From the NCBI GenBank assembly GCA_015491615.1, contig WFVN01000002.1, positions 1 through 11,979 of the forward strand: 11,979 nucleotides of DNA, written 5' to 3'. The notes under the pieces are model-generated. The model made no database searches and had not been told where the DNA came from. It saw nothing but the letters and a program-made list of their open reading frames with translations. The position numbers and the translations under genes are program-made. The stretch comes from Gammaproteobacteria bacterium (GTDB taxonomy: Bacteria > Pseudomonadota > Gammaproteobacteria > S012-40). Shown here piece by piece: positions 1 to 6,537 of this stretch. How positions within the stretch are numbered: the first letter of the stretch is position 1; every line of letters starts with the position of its first letter.

Positions 1-220
1 GGCGCAGGTGGCCGCCGTCGCTGGTCTCGCCGCTGACGCTGGCGTTGACCACCCGGTGGGGCAGACCCGCCCGTTCCAGGCGTTGCGACAAGAGTGCCAC
101 CCAGCCCTGTTCCGGGGCCAGGCCGTGGGCGGCGGAGAGGCTGTCCCCGAGGACCAGGATCACCGGCGCGCCGGCGAAGGCGGCGGACGCCAAGGACCAC
201 AGCAAGAGCAGGATCGGCAT
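1..220 (-). CDS. tesA: TesA-type SGNH thioesterase/arylesterase, N-terminal part (runs off the left edge)
   Basis: The first 73 codons of a secreted SGNH-family hydrolase are present; the gene continues past base 1. A hydrophobic signal-like stretch covers residues 1-17 (MPILLLLWSLASAAFAG). Block I GDSLS at residues 25-29 carries the nucleophile Ser27, and block II NASVSGETS at 59-67 carries the oxyanion glycine G64. This pairing is typical of E. coli TesA (acyl-CoA thioesterase I / protease I / lysophospholipase L1), a periplasmic enzyme hydrolysing acyl thioesters and esters. The start is forced: an in-frame TGA lies 12 codons upstream and no ATG, GTG or TTG lies between. Oddities: the signal peptide has no Lys or Arg in its n-region, and no clear Shine-Dalgarno precedes the start. 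The divergent neighbours ybbA-ybbP match the E. coli tesA-ybbA-ybbP arrangement, which supports the call. The catalytic Asp/His block V lies outside the window. Confidence 0.93.
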   Translation of the reverse strand, partial: MPILLLLWSLASAAFAGAPVILVLGDSLSAAHGLAPEQGWVALLSQRLERAGLPHRVVNASVSGETSDGGHLR

Positions 221-893
221 GACGGAACCCGTATTGGCGGTGGAAGGCTTGAGTCACTGGGTGGACGCCCCCGGCGGGCGCCTGACCCTGTTGCGCGAAG
301 TGGAGCTTAGCATCCGGGCGGGGGAGACGATGGCCCTGCTGGGACCCTCCGGGGCGGGCAAGTCCACCTTGCTCGCCCTGCTCGCCGGCCTGGACCGGCC
401 CCGTGCCGGGCGCGTGTGGGTGGTCGGTCGCGAACTCACCGCCCTGGACGAGGACGAGCGCGCGCGCCTGCGGGGCGAGACCATGGGCTTCGTCTTCCAG
501 TCCTTCCAGCTCATCCCCACCCTCACCGCCCTGGAAAACGTCATGCTGCCCCTGGAGGTGATCGGTCGGACAGGCGCCGGGGATACCGCCCGCGCGGTGC
601 TGGAACGGGTGGGCCTCGGGGCGCGCCTGAATCACTACCCGGCCCAGCTCTCCGGTGGCGAGCAGCAACGGGTAGCCATCGCCCGCGCCTTCGCCCCCCG
701 CCCGCGCCTGCTCCTCGCCGACGAGCCCACCGGCAACCTGGACCGCGTCAATGGCGAACGGGTGATGGACCAGCTCTTCGCCCTCAACGCAGAGGCGGGC
801 ACCACCCTGGTACTGGTGACCCACGACCCCGTCCTCGCGGCCCGCTGCCAACGTCGCCTGCGCCTCGAAGACGGGCGTCTGGAGGCGGCGTGA
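219..893 (+). CDS. ybbA: YbbA-type ABC transporter ATP-binding protein
   Basis: A 224-residue ABC ATPase of the LolD/MacB-like branch. Visible motifs are Walker A GPSGAGKST (42-50), Q-loop FQSFQL (93-98), signature LSGGEQQ (144-150), Walker B LLLADEP (164-170) with catalytic Glu169, the D-loop NLD just after it, and H-loop His202. It would sit on the cytoplasmic face and drive the permease encoded by the next gene. The ATG start gives an N-terminus of the same length as E. coli YbbA and has an AGGA Shine-Dalgarno (210-213) 5 nt upstream. The start shares a CATG with the divergent tesA. The stop overlaps the permease start (GTGA), so the two are translationally coupled. The transported substrate is not established. 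MacB/FtsX-type systems often act as mechanotransmitters or extract lipids or lipoproteins, and the tesA neighbour makes a lipid or ester link plausible; that is inference. Confidence 0.93.
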   Translation: MTEPVLAVEGLSHWVDAPGGRLTLLREVELSIRAGETMALLGPSGAGKSTLLALLAGLDRPRAGRVWVVGRELTALDEDERARLRGETMGFVFQSFQLIPTLTALENVMLPLEVIGRTGAGDTARAVLERVGLGARLNHYPAQLSGGEQQRVAIARAFAPRPRLLLADEPTGNLDRVNGERVMDQLFALNAEAGTTLVLVTHDPVLAARCQRRLRLEDGRLEAA

Positions 894-3340
894 TCCGTCT
901 CGCCTGGCTTCTGCTGCGGCGCGAGTGGCATGCCGGCGCCCTGGGGCTCATCGCCCTCGCCTCTGTCATCGGCGTCGCCGCCGTCACCGCCGTGGCCCTG
1001 GTGGGGGACCGGGTGGCGCGCGGTCTGGAGGCGCAGGCGGCGGCCCTTCTGGGGGCGGACCGGGTGCTGGAGAGCGACCGCCCCCTCTCCGTGGCCTTCC
1101 AGGACGCCGCCCGCGACGCCGGACTGGAGTTCGCCCGCGCGGTGGACTTCCCCAGCATGGTGCTGGCCGGCGGGCGCGCCCACCTGGCTTGGATCCAGGC
1201 GGTAGACGAGGCCTACCCCCTGCGTGGCACGGTGCGCGTCGCCCAGACTGTGGCGGACGAAGGCACGGCGCGCGCCCACGGCCCGCCGCCGGGGTCGGTG
1301 TGGCTGGAGCCACGCCTCGCCCTCGCCCTGGGTGTGTCGGTGGGGGAGCAGGTCCAGGTGGGGCGCAGCACCCTACGGGTGGACGGCTTCGCCCGCCTTC
1401 AGCCCCTCGGCGGCGCCCTCGCCGGCGGCGTCGCCCCGCGTCTGCTCATGTCCCTGGGCGACCTGCCGGCCACCGGTCTCGTCACTCCCGCCAGCCGCGT
1501 CACCCACCGTCTGTTGGTGGCTGGCCCGCCGGCCGCGGTGGCGGCGGTGACGCGGCGCTGGCAGGCCGATCTGGAGCCGGGGATGCAAATCCTGGGGCCG
1601 CGCAACGCCGGCCCGGCGCTCACCACCGCCCTCGACCGGGGTACCCGTTTCCTCGCCCTCGCCGCCCTCGCCGCCGTCCTCCTGGGCGGCCTGGCCATGG
1701 CCCTGGCGGCGCGCCGCTACGCCGAGGAACACCGCCGTCAGGCCGCCCTCCTGCGCTGTTTCGGCGCCGCCCGGGCGCAGGTGGCCGGCGTCTTCACCCT
1801 GCAACTGCTCCTTTTCGGCCTCGTCGCCGGCGTGCTCGGCCTGTTACTGGGGTGGGGCGTGCAGGCGCTGTTGCTGCGTCTCCTCGACGCCCTTCTGGGC
1901 ATGCACTTGCCGCTTCCCGGGGCAGCCCCTTGGCTGCTGGGACTGGGGATGGGCCTGCTGGGCCTGGCGGCCTTCGCCCTACCCCCCCTGTGGGCCCTCG
2001 GCCGGGTCCCGGTGACGACGGTGTTGCGACCGGTGCCCGTCCGTCCCCGCGGGCGTTGGTTGGGCCTCTTCGCCGCCCTCGCCGGAGCCGTCCTGGGAGC
2101 CTGGGCCCTGCTCGCCGGCTGGGGACCGCTGGCCCTGGCCGGCCTGGCGGGCGTCGCCCTCGCCCTCGCCGGCGCCACCCGGCTGCTCCTCTATCTGCTC
2201 GGGCGCCTTCCCGCGCGCGGCGTGTGGCGGGTGGGGCTGGCGGGGATCACCCGCCGCCCCGGGATCACCGTCGTGCAGGTGAGCGGCCTCGCCCTGGGGC
2301 TGTTGGCCGTCCTCACCCTCGCCTGGCTGCGCGGGGATCTGCTGGCGCAGTGGGCTCGCAGCCTGCCACCCGACGCCCCCGATCACTTCTTCCTCAACCT
2401 CACCCCCGAACAACGCGTGCCGCTGAGCGACGATCTCCGCGCCCTGGGGGTGAGCGCCCCCACCTTCCACCCCATGATCCGCGGTCGTCCGGTGGCGGTG
2501 AACGGCGAACCCCTGCGGGCGGAAGGGGGCGGCGGCCGGGCCGCGCACCTGCGTCGTCGCGAGGCCAACCTCACCTACCTGGAACACCTGCCCGAGGACA
2601 ACCGCATCGTTTCCGGCGCCTGGTCGCCGACCGTTCCGGGCTGGTCCTTGGAGGCGGGCTACGCCCGCGTGCTGGGGGCGACGGTGGGGGACGCGCTCAC
2701 CTTCGACATCGCCGGCGAGCCGGTCACCGCCCCTGTCACCAGCCTGCGGGAGGTGGCCTGGGAGACCCTGCGGCCCAACTTTTTCGTCATCGCCAGCCCG
2801 GCGCTTCTCGAGCGCTTCCCCAGTACCTGGATGGGAGCCGCCCGCCTCACCCCCGAGGCCCGCCGGGCCTTGCCGGAGCTGGTGCGGCGCTATCCCAACC
2901 TCACCGTCATCGACGTGAGCGCCCTGCTGACGCAGGTGCGGGCGGTGATGGACCGGGTAGGGCAGGCGGTGCAACTGGTGTTCACCCTCACCCTGGGCGC
3001 CGCCCTGGTGGTGATGGCCGCCGCCTGGCGTTTCCACCGCCAGCAGCGGCGCCGGGACCAGGCCCTGTTGCGGGTGTTGGGGGCACAGGACGCCGCTCTG
3101 CGGCGCGGCTTGTGGCGGGAAGTGGGAGTGGTCGGGACGCTCGCCGGCGGCCTGGCCCTGACCGCCGGCCTGGCCCTGGATGGTTGGGTGCGCACGGCCC
3201 TGGGATTGGCGCAGACGGGGCCGTGGTGGGGATGGCCTTTGGGGGCGGCGGCAGGTGGCCTCGTGGTGGCCCTGGCGGGCTGGTCTTTCGCGCGCGGAGA
3301 CTTGGCGCGTCGCCCCTGGCGCGACCTCACCGGCGAGTGA
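890..3340 (+). CDS. ybbP: YbbP-type FtsX-family ABC transporter permease
   Basis: An 816-residue inner-membrane permease, close in length to E. coli YbbP (about 804). The GTG start overlaps the ybbA stop, as is usual for this pair. TM1 is near residues 16-39 and is followed by a large periplasmic domain to about residue 248. The first FtsX-like core follows, with TMs near 254-274, 300-335 and 345-370. Extra hydrophobic segments lie near 391-440 and 458-480, then a second periplasmic domain. A second FtsX-like core has TMs near 694-715, 745-765 and 775-800. This gives about ten TMs, as in the YbbP class and unlike four-TM MacB. Basic loops after TMs (for example ARRYAEEHRR and WRFHRQQRRR) are FtsX-domain features. 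It should partner YbbA. Codon use and GC match the neighbours. It ends 3 bp before the stop of the converging minus-strand gene, so there is no room for a terminator between them. Confidence 0.92.
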   Translation: MIRLAWLLLRREWHAGALGLIALASVIGVAAVTAVALVGDRVARGLEAQAAALLGADRVLESDRPLSVAFQDAARDAGLEFARAVDFPSMVLAGGRAHLAWIQAVDEAYPLRGTVRVAQTVADEGTARAHGPPPGSVWLEPRLALALGVSVGEQVQVGRSTLRVDGFARLQPLGGALAGGVAPRLLMSLGDLPATGLVTPASRVTHRLLVAGPPAAVAAVTRRWQADLEPGMQILGPRNAGPALTTALDRGTRFLALAALAAVLLGGLAMALAARRYAEEHRRQAALLRCFGAARAQVAGVFTLQLLLFGLVAGVLGLLLGWGVQALLLRLLDALLGMHLPLPGAAPWLLGLGMGLLGLAAFALPPLWALGRVPVTTVLRPVPVRPRGRWLGLFAALAGAVLGAWALLAGWGPLALAGLAGVALALAGATRLLLYLLGRLPARGVWRVGLAGITRRPGITVVQVSGLALGLLAVLTLAWLRGDLLAQWARSLPPDAPDHFFLNLTPEQRVPLSDDLRALGVSAPTFHPMIRGRPVAVNGEPLRAEGGGGRAAHLRRREANLTYLEHLPEDNRIVSGAWSPTVPGWSLEAGYARVLGATVGDALTFDIAGEPVTAPVTSLREVAWETLRPNFFVIASPALLERFPSTWMGAARLTPEARRALPELVRRYPNLTVIDVSALLTQVRAVMDRVGQAVQLVFTLTLGAALVVMAAAWRFHRQQRRRDQALLRVLGAQDAALRRGLWREVGVVGTLAGGLALTAGLALDGWVRTALGLAQTGPWWGWPLGAAAGGLVVALAGWSFARGDLARRPWRDLTGE

Positions 3341-3343
3341 GAC

Positions 3344-3709
3344 TCAGCGGGTGGCGGCTCGGATCTTCTCGTCCAGCTCGCGCCGGTGCCGGTCCACCCG
3401 CTCCTGCAAGAGACCGGCTTCCTCCAGGAAACGGGCGAGGCTGGCGGGATCCAAGCGTGGCCGGCCGTTCTCGTCCAGGAAACTGCCGGGGGGCGGCAGA
3501 TCGTCCTGCCGCAGCGTGGGCGCCTGGCGATGGAGGTCCCGCTGTACCAGGCGCCGGATGGACTCGGGGTCGTCGGGGCGGGCCGGGGCCTGCCCCTGCC
3601 ATTGGGCAAGCACCCCACCCAACTGCTGCCGGTGGTCCGGATCGGTGATCCATAACCCGCCGAGGGCGAGACTGCCGTAGAGCAGGAGGAGCGTGAAGGC
3701 GCGCCCCAC
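3344..3709 (-). CDS. Small membrane-anchored protein, function unknown
   Basis: The proposed protein has 121 residues from a GTG at 3709-3707, 5 nt after the TGA of the upstream MIF-family gene, so it would be translated by coupling; no good Shine-Dalgarno is visible. Residues 1-20 form a hydrophobic N-terminal anchor or uncleaved signal (TLLLLYGSLALGGLW). The rest is polar and charged. It contains a Pro-rich stretch (DLPPPGSFLDENGRPRLDP) and a Leu/Glu/Arg-rich C-terminus (from about LARFLEEAG) likely to be helical or coiled-coil. I recognise no family. A longer reading frame extends upstream to 3979 but lies inside the MIF-family gene in another frame and looks like shadow, so the short start is preferred. 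That it is a real gene rests on the coupled position, the clean membrane-segment-plus-polar-tail layout and the lack of a better gene on either strand. Confidence 0.6.
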   Translation of the reverse strand: MGRAFTLLLLYGSLALGGLWITDPDHRQQLGGVLAQWQGQAPARPDDPESIRRLVQRDLHRQAPTLRQDDLPPPGSFLDENGRPRLDPASLARFLEEAGLLQERVDRHRRELDEKIRAATR

Positions 3710-3714
3710 GGCTT

Positions 3715-4059
3715 TCAGAAGGTGCGACCGTTCCAGCCCCAGAACGGACGCTCGGGGGAAGAGAATTCGATGTACACCCGCTCCTGCGGGATGCCCAGCC
3801 TTTCCTCCACGAAGTGGCACAGGGTCCGGGAAAGGGCGGGCGTCTGCTCGGCGGTGAGCCCGAGGCTCTTGAGTTCCAGGTAAGCGCAGGGGGCGTCGCT
3901 GCCGGCGAAGGTCATGGGGCGGTCGCACTCCAGGGTGGTCATCACATAATTCTCCGATTTCCCCAGGGCCTCGGCGCACAAGCGGGATGCCGAACGGAGC
4001 AGATCGCGCCGGTCGTCGGGGGTAAGGTCACGGTTGGTGCGGATGAACAGCATGGGCAT
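3715..4059 (-). CDS. MIF/phenylpyruvate-tautomerase family protein
   Basis: A 114-residue protein of the macrophage migration inhibitory factor family (tautomerase superfamily, homotrimeric), the usual length for the family. Visible family features are Pro2, which becomes the N-terminal catalytic base after Met removal, Lys34 (equivalent to MIF Lys32), the PCAYLELKSLG strand (57-67), RVYIEF (94-99) with the Tyr95-equivalent, and the C-terminal WGWNGRTF, which matches the MIF end VGWNNSTF. Differences: the MIF CxxC redox motif is reduced to a single Cys58, and the Asn97-equivalent is Glu98. It probably catalyses keto-enol tautomerisation of a small substrate; the physiological substrate is unknown. 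The first ATG is chosen because it creates the N-terminal Pro and has an AGGAGGG Shine-Dalgarno at about 4068-4074. It is divergent from ilvI and heads a two-gene unit with the small membrane protein. Confidence 0.88.
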   Translation of the reverse strand: MPMLFIRTNRDLTPDDRRDLLRSASRLCAEALGKSENYVMTTLECDRPMTFAGSDAPCAYLELKSLGLTAEQTPALSRTLCHFVEERLGIPQERVYIEFSSPERPFWGWNGRTF

Positions 4060-4114
4060 GGTGGTTCCCTCCTGCAAAAATACATCGTCGCGGGCAGGGA
4101 ATAGTTTAGTCTTT

Positions 4115-4180
4115 CGGAAACGGAATTCTGGCACCAAGCCTGCCCAAATTGGTGGGAAATGGTTACAATACTCGTTTCCG
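4115..4180. repeat. Inverted repeat CGGAAACG / CGTTTCCG in the MIF-ilvI control region
   Basis: CGGAAACG at 4115-4122 is the exact reverse complement of CGTTTCCG at 4173-4180. The arms lie 50 bp apart and bracket the candidate ilvI -10 element. A second inverted repeat, CACCAA (4132-4137) / TTGGTG (4149-4154), lies between them and covers the -35 area. Spaced half-sites around a divergent promoter are typical of regulator binding; no specific regulator can be named. An 8-bp match in a short region could still be chance. Confidence 0.4.
4164..4169 (+). promoter_or_regulatory. Candidate -10 element of the ilvI promoter
   Basis: TACAAT matches the sigma-70 consensus TATAAT at 5 of 6 positions and lies 74 bp before the ilvI start codon, in the only AT-rich patch of the region. 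No good -35 is present at 17-18 bp (TGCCCA region), which would fit a promoter that needs an activator. Start-site mapping would settle it. Confidence 0.4.
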
Positions 4181-4187
4181 AATTTGT

Positions 4188-4212
4188 CGGGGGCCGCCCT
4201 CCACCGCCCCCG
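4188..4212 (+). promoter_or_regulatory. GC hairpin in the ilvI 5' leader
   Basis: CGGGGGC (4188-4194) and GCCCCCG (4206-4212) are perfect inverted repeats around an 11-nt loop, between the candidate promoter and the ilvI ribosome binding site. No T-run follows, so it is not an ordinary intrinsic terminator. It may stabilise the mRNA or influence initiation. No branched-chain leader peptide could be paired with it. Confidence 0.4.
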
Positions 4213-4228
4213 GTCGAACGAATTCCCC

Positions 4229-4234
4229 AAGGAG
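4229..4234 (+). promoter_or_regulatory. Ribosome binding site that fixes the ilvI GTG start
   Basis: AAGGAG lies 9 nt before the GTG at 4244-4246. The same frame is open for 70 more codons upstream from an ATG at 4034, but that stretch covers the promoter and the antisense of the MIF gene. The RBS and the family start (VKLSGGEIIVQFL, as in other AHAS large subunits) select GTG 4244. Confidence 0.8.
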
Positions 4235-4243
4235 ATCGACAAC

Positions 4244-5962
4244 GTGAAGCTCAGCGGTGGCGAGATCATAGTCCAGTTCCTGAAGGACGAAGGCGTGGAA
4301 TATGTCTTCGGCTATCCCGGCGGCGCCGTCCTGCACATCTATGACGCCCTTTACGGACAGGAGGACATCCGCCACGTCCTGGTACGCCACGAACAGGCCG
4401 CCACCCACGCCGCCGACGGCTACGCCCGGTCCACCGGCAAGCCCGGCGTGGTGCTGGTGACCTCCGGGCCGGGAGTGACCAACGCCGTCACCGGCATCGC
4501 CACCGCCCACATGGACTCCATCCCCCTGGTGGTGCTGAGCGGCCAGGTGCCGCGCCCCTACATCGGCTCCGACGCCTTCCAAGAGGTGGACGCGGTGGGC
4601 ATCACCCGTCCCTGCGTGAAGCACAACTTCATGGTGCGCTCCACCGAGGAGCTGGCCGAGGTCCTGAAGAAGGCCTTCTACATCGCCACCACCGGCCGCC
4701 CCGGCCCGGTGCTGGTGGACATCCCCAAGGACGTCACCGACCCCAACTACAAGATCGATTACGTCTATCCGGAGAAGGTTTCCCTGCGTTCGTACAATCC
4801 CACCGTGAAGGGCCACCCCAAACAGATCAAGAAGGCGGTGGACCTGCTCCTCTCCGCCAAACGCCCCATGATCTACACCGGCGGCGGGGTGGTGCTGAGC
4901 GATGGCGCCAAGGAGCTGGTGGACCTGGTGCGCAAGCTGGGCTACCCCATCACCAGCACCCTCATGGGGCTGGGAGCCTACCCGGGCACCGATCCCCAAT
5001 TCCTGGGCATGCTGGGGATGCACGGCACCTACGAGGCCAACATGGCCATGCACGAGTGCGACGTGCTGTTCGCCGTGGGCGCCCGTTTCGACGACCGGGT
5101 GACCGGCAACATCGAGCACTTCTGTCCCGCCGCCAAGATCATCCACATCGACATCGATCCGGCCTCCATCTCCAAGAACGTGCAGGTGGACGTGCCCATC
5201 GTCGGCTCCGTGCCGGTGGTGTTGGCCGATATGCTCAAGGCGATCGAACAGTCGGGGCGCGAACCGGACCGCGAGGCCCTCGCCAAGTGGTGGGAACAGA
5301 TCGACCAGTGGCGCGCCAAGCAGTGCCTGGCCTACCGCAAGAGCGACGAGGTCATCAAGCCCCAGTCGGTGATCGAGGCCCTGTACCGGGTCACCGGCGG
5401 CGACGCCTTCGTCACCTCGGACGTGGGCCAGCACCAGATGTGGGCGGCCCAGTACTACAAGTTCGACAAACCCCGGCGCTGGATCAACTCCGGCGGCCTC
5501 GGGACCATGGGCTTCGGCCTGCCGGCGGCCATGGGCGTGCAGTTCGCCCACCCCGGCGCGCGCGTGGCCTGCGTCACCGGCGAGGGCAGCATCCAGATGA
5601 ACATCCAAGAGCTGTCCACCTGCCTCCAGTACGGCCTGCCCATCAAGATCGTCAACCTCAACAACCGTTACCTGGGCATGGTGCGCCAGTGGCAGGAGTT
5701 CTTCTACGAAGGGCGTTATTCCATGTCCTACATGGAATCCCTGCCCGACTTCGTGCGCCTGGCCGAGTCCTATGGGCACGTGGGGATGCGCATCGAGCGC
5801 CCGGCGGACGTGGAGGGGGCCCTGGAGGAGGCCTTCCGGCTCAAGGATCGCCTGGTGTTCCTGGATTTCATCACCGACCAGACCGAAAACGTCTATCCGA
5901 TGATCGAGGCGGGCAAGGGGCATCACGAGATGCACCTGTCCCCGGAGAGGGAGTTGGCCTGA
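4244..5962 (+). CDS. ilvI: Acetohydroxyacid synthase (acetolactate synthase), large catalytic subunit
   Basis: A 572-residue ThDP enzyme, about the length of E. coli IlvI. It condenses two pyruvates to 2-acetolactate, or pyruvate with 2-ketobutyrate to acetohydroxybutyrate, in the first common step of Val/Leu/Ile synthesis in the cytoplasm. The N-terminal ThDP-PYR domain carries catalytic Glu50 in VRHEQAATHAADGYAR and the GYPGG motif (23-27). A central FAD-binding-type domain follows. The C-terminal ThDP-binding motif starts at GEGS (446-449), with the metal-ligand Asn in NLNNRYLG about 27 residues later. GEGS replaces the common GDGS, a variant I recall from related IlvI proteins, so it is not read as a defect. 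The stop overlaps the start of the small subunit by one base. First gene of the ilv cluster. It could equally be called ilvB; the partner and sequence favour the IlvI type. Confidence 0.96.
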   Translation: MKLSGGEIIVQFLKDEGVEYVFGYPGGAVLHIYDALYGQEDIRHVLVRHEQAATHAADGYARSTGKPGVVLVTSGPGVTNAVTGIATAHMDSIPLVVLSGQVPRPYIGSDAFQEVDAVGITRPCVKHNFMVRSTEELAEVLKKAFYIATTGRPGPVLVDIPKDVTDPNYKIDYVYPEKVSLRSYNPTVKGHPKQIKKAVDLLLSAKRPMIYTGGGVVLSDGAKELVDLVRKLGYPITSTLMGLGAYPGTDPQFLGMLGMHGTYEANMAMHECDVLFAVGARFDDRVTGNIEHFCPAAKIIHIDIDPASISKNVQVDVPIVGSVPVVLADMLKAIEQSGREPDREALAKWWEQIDQWRAKQCLAYRKSDEVIKPQSVIEALYRVTGGDAFVTSDVGQHQMWAAQYYKFDKPRRWINSGGLGTMGFGLPAAMGVQFAHPGARVACVTGEGSIQMNIQELSTCLQYGLPIKIVNLNNRYLGMVRQWQEFFYEGRYSMSYMESLPDFVRLAESYGHVGMRIERPADVEGALEEAFRLKDRLVFLDFITDQTENVYPMIEAGKGHHEMHLSPERELA

Positions 5963-6456
5963 TGCGGCACATCATTTCCATTCTCATGGAGAACGAGGCG
6001 GGCGCCCTGTCCCGGGTGGCGGGGCTCTTCTCCGCCCGCAACTACAATATCGAATCGCTCACCGTGGCCCCCACCGACGACCCCAGCCTGTCGCGCATGA
6101 CCATCGTCACCCGCGGCTCCGAGCACGTCATCGAGCAGATCACCAAGCAGCTCAACAAACTCATCGACGTGGTCAAGCTGGTGGACCTGTGCGAGGCCGG
6201 CTACATCGAGCGGGAGCTGATGCTGGTGAAAGTGCGCGCCGAAGGCAACGACGCGCGCACCGAATACAAGCGCCTGGCGGACATCTTCCGCGGCCAGATC
6301 ATCGACGTCACCGACCGGATCTACACCATTGAACTGACCGGCACCGGTGATAAACTTGACGCCTTTCTCGCAGCCCTGCCGGACACCGCCCTGCTGGAGG
6401 TGGTGCGATCCGGTTCCACCGGCATTGCCCGCGGCGAGCGCAGCCTCAAGGTCTGA
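5962..6456 (+). CDS. ilvH: Acetohydroxyacid synthase, small regulatory subunit
   Basis: A 164-residue regulatory subunit (E. coli IlvH has 163; also called IlvN). The N-terminal ACT domain spans roughly residues 3-76 and opens with NEAGALSRVAGLFSARNYNI. The positions known from E. coli IlvH to govern valine feedback inhibition are conserved: Gly14, Asn29 and Ala36. The motif FRGQIIDVT marks the C-terminal domain. It binds the large subunit, raises its activity and confers valine sensitivity. The start ATG overlaps the ilvI TGA (TGATG), giving stoichiometric coupled translation, with a GGAGAGGG Shine-Dalgarno at 5944-5951 inside ilvI. Confidence 0.96.
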   Translation: MRHIISILMENEAGALSRVAGLFSARNYNIESLTVAPTDDPSLSRMTIVTRGSEHVIEQITKQLNKLIDVVKLVDLCEAGYIERELMLVKVRAEGNDARTEYKRLADIFRGQIIDVTDRIYTIELTGTGDKLDAFLAALPDTALLEVVRSGSTGIARGERSLKV

Positions 6457-6537
6457 GACAGGGCCCGACACCCCGTGCATGGCCGGGCGGCGCCTCCGCT
6501 CGAGGCCTTCGACAGCGAAAAACGAGAGGAAAGACGG

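Noticed and set aside
925..3648. Long plus-strand Arg/Pro/Gly-rich frame overlapping ybbP
   Set aside because: This is a frame shadow of ybbP; no domain is visible and composition is extreme.
3386..3680. Plus-strand frames between ybbP and the MIF gene
   Set aside because: They are antisense to the small membrane protein, with no RBS or recognisable motif. The minus-strand frame has a membrane segment and a coupled start.
4034..4243. N-terminal extension of ilvI from the ATG at 4034
   Set aside because: It would cover the promoter region and the start of the divergent MIF gene. The RBS and the family N-terminus select GTG 4244.
4159..4344. Short plus-strand frame starting MVTILVSEFVGG, rich in Val/Ile/Leu, as an ilv leader peptide
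   Set aside because: Its ATG lies upstream of the likely transcription start (it overlaps the -10), the frame has no stop before ilvI and runs on with Arg/Pro-rich shadow sequence, and no alternative hairpin pair with a T-run was found.
4446..5595. GEGS instead of GDGS in the ThDP motif of IlvI as a damaged active site
   Set aside because: I recall this variant in functional IlvI proteins of related bacteria, and the rest of the motif is intact.
6457..6537. Possible leader or regulatory RNA between ilvH and ilvC
   Set aside because: At 81 nt it has no T-run terminator, no strong stem and no leader ORF; it looks like plain spacer with the ilvC RBS.
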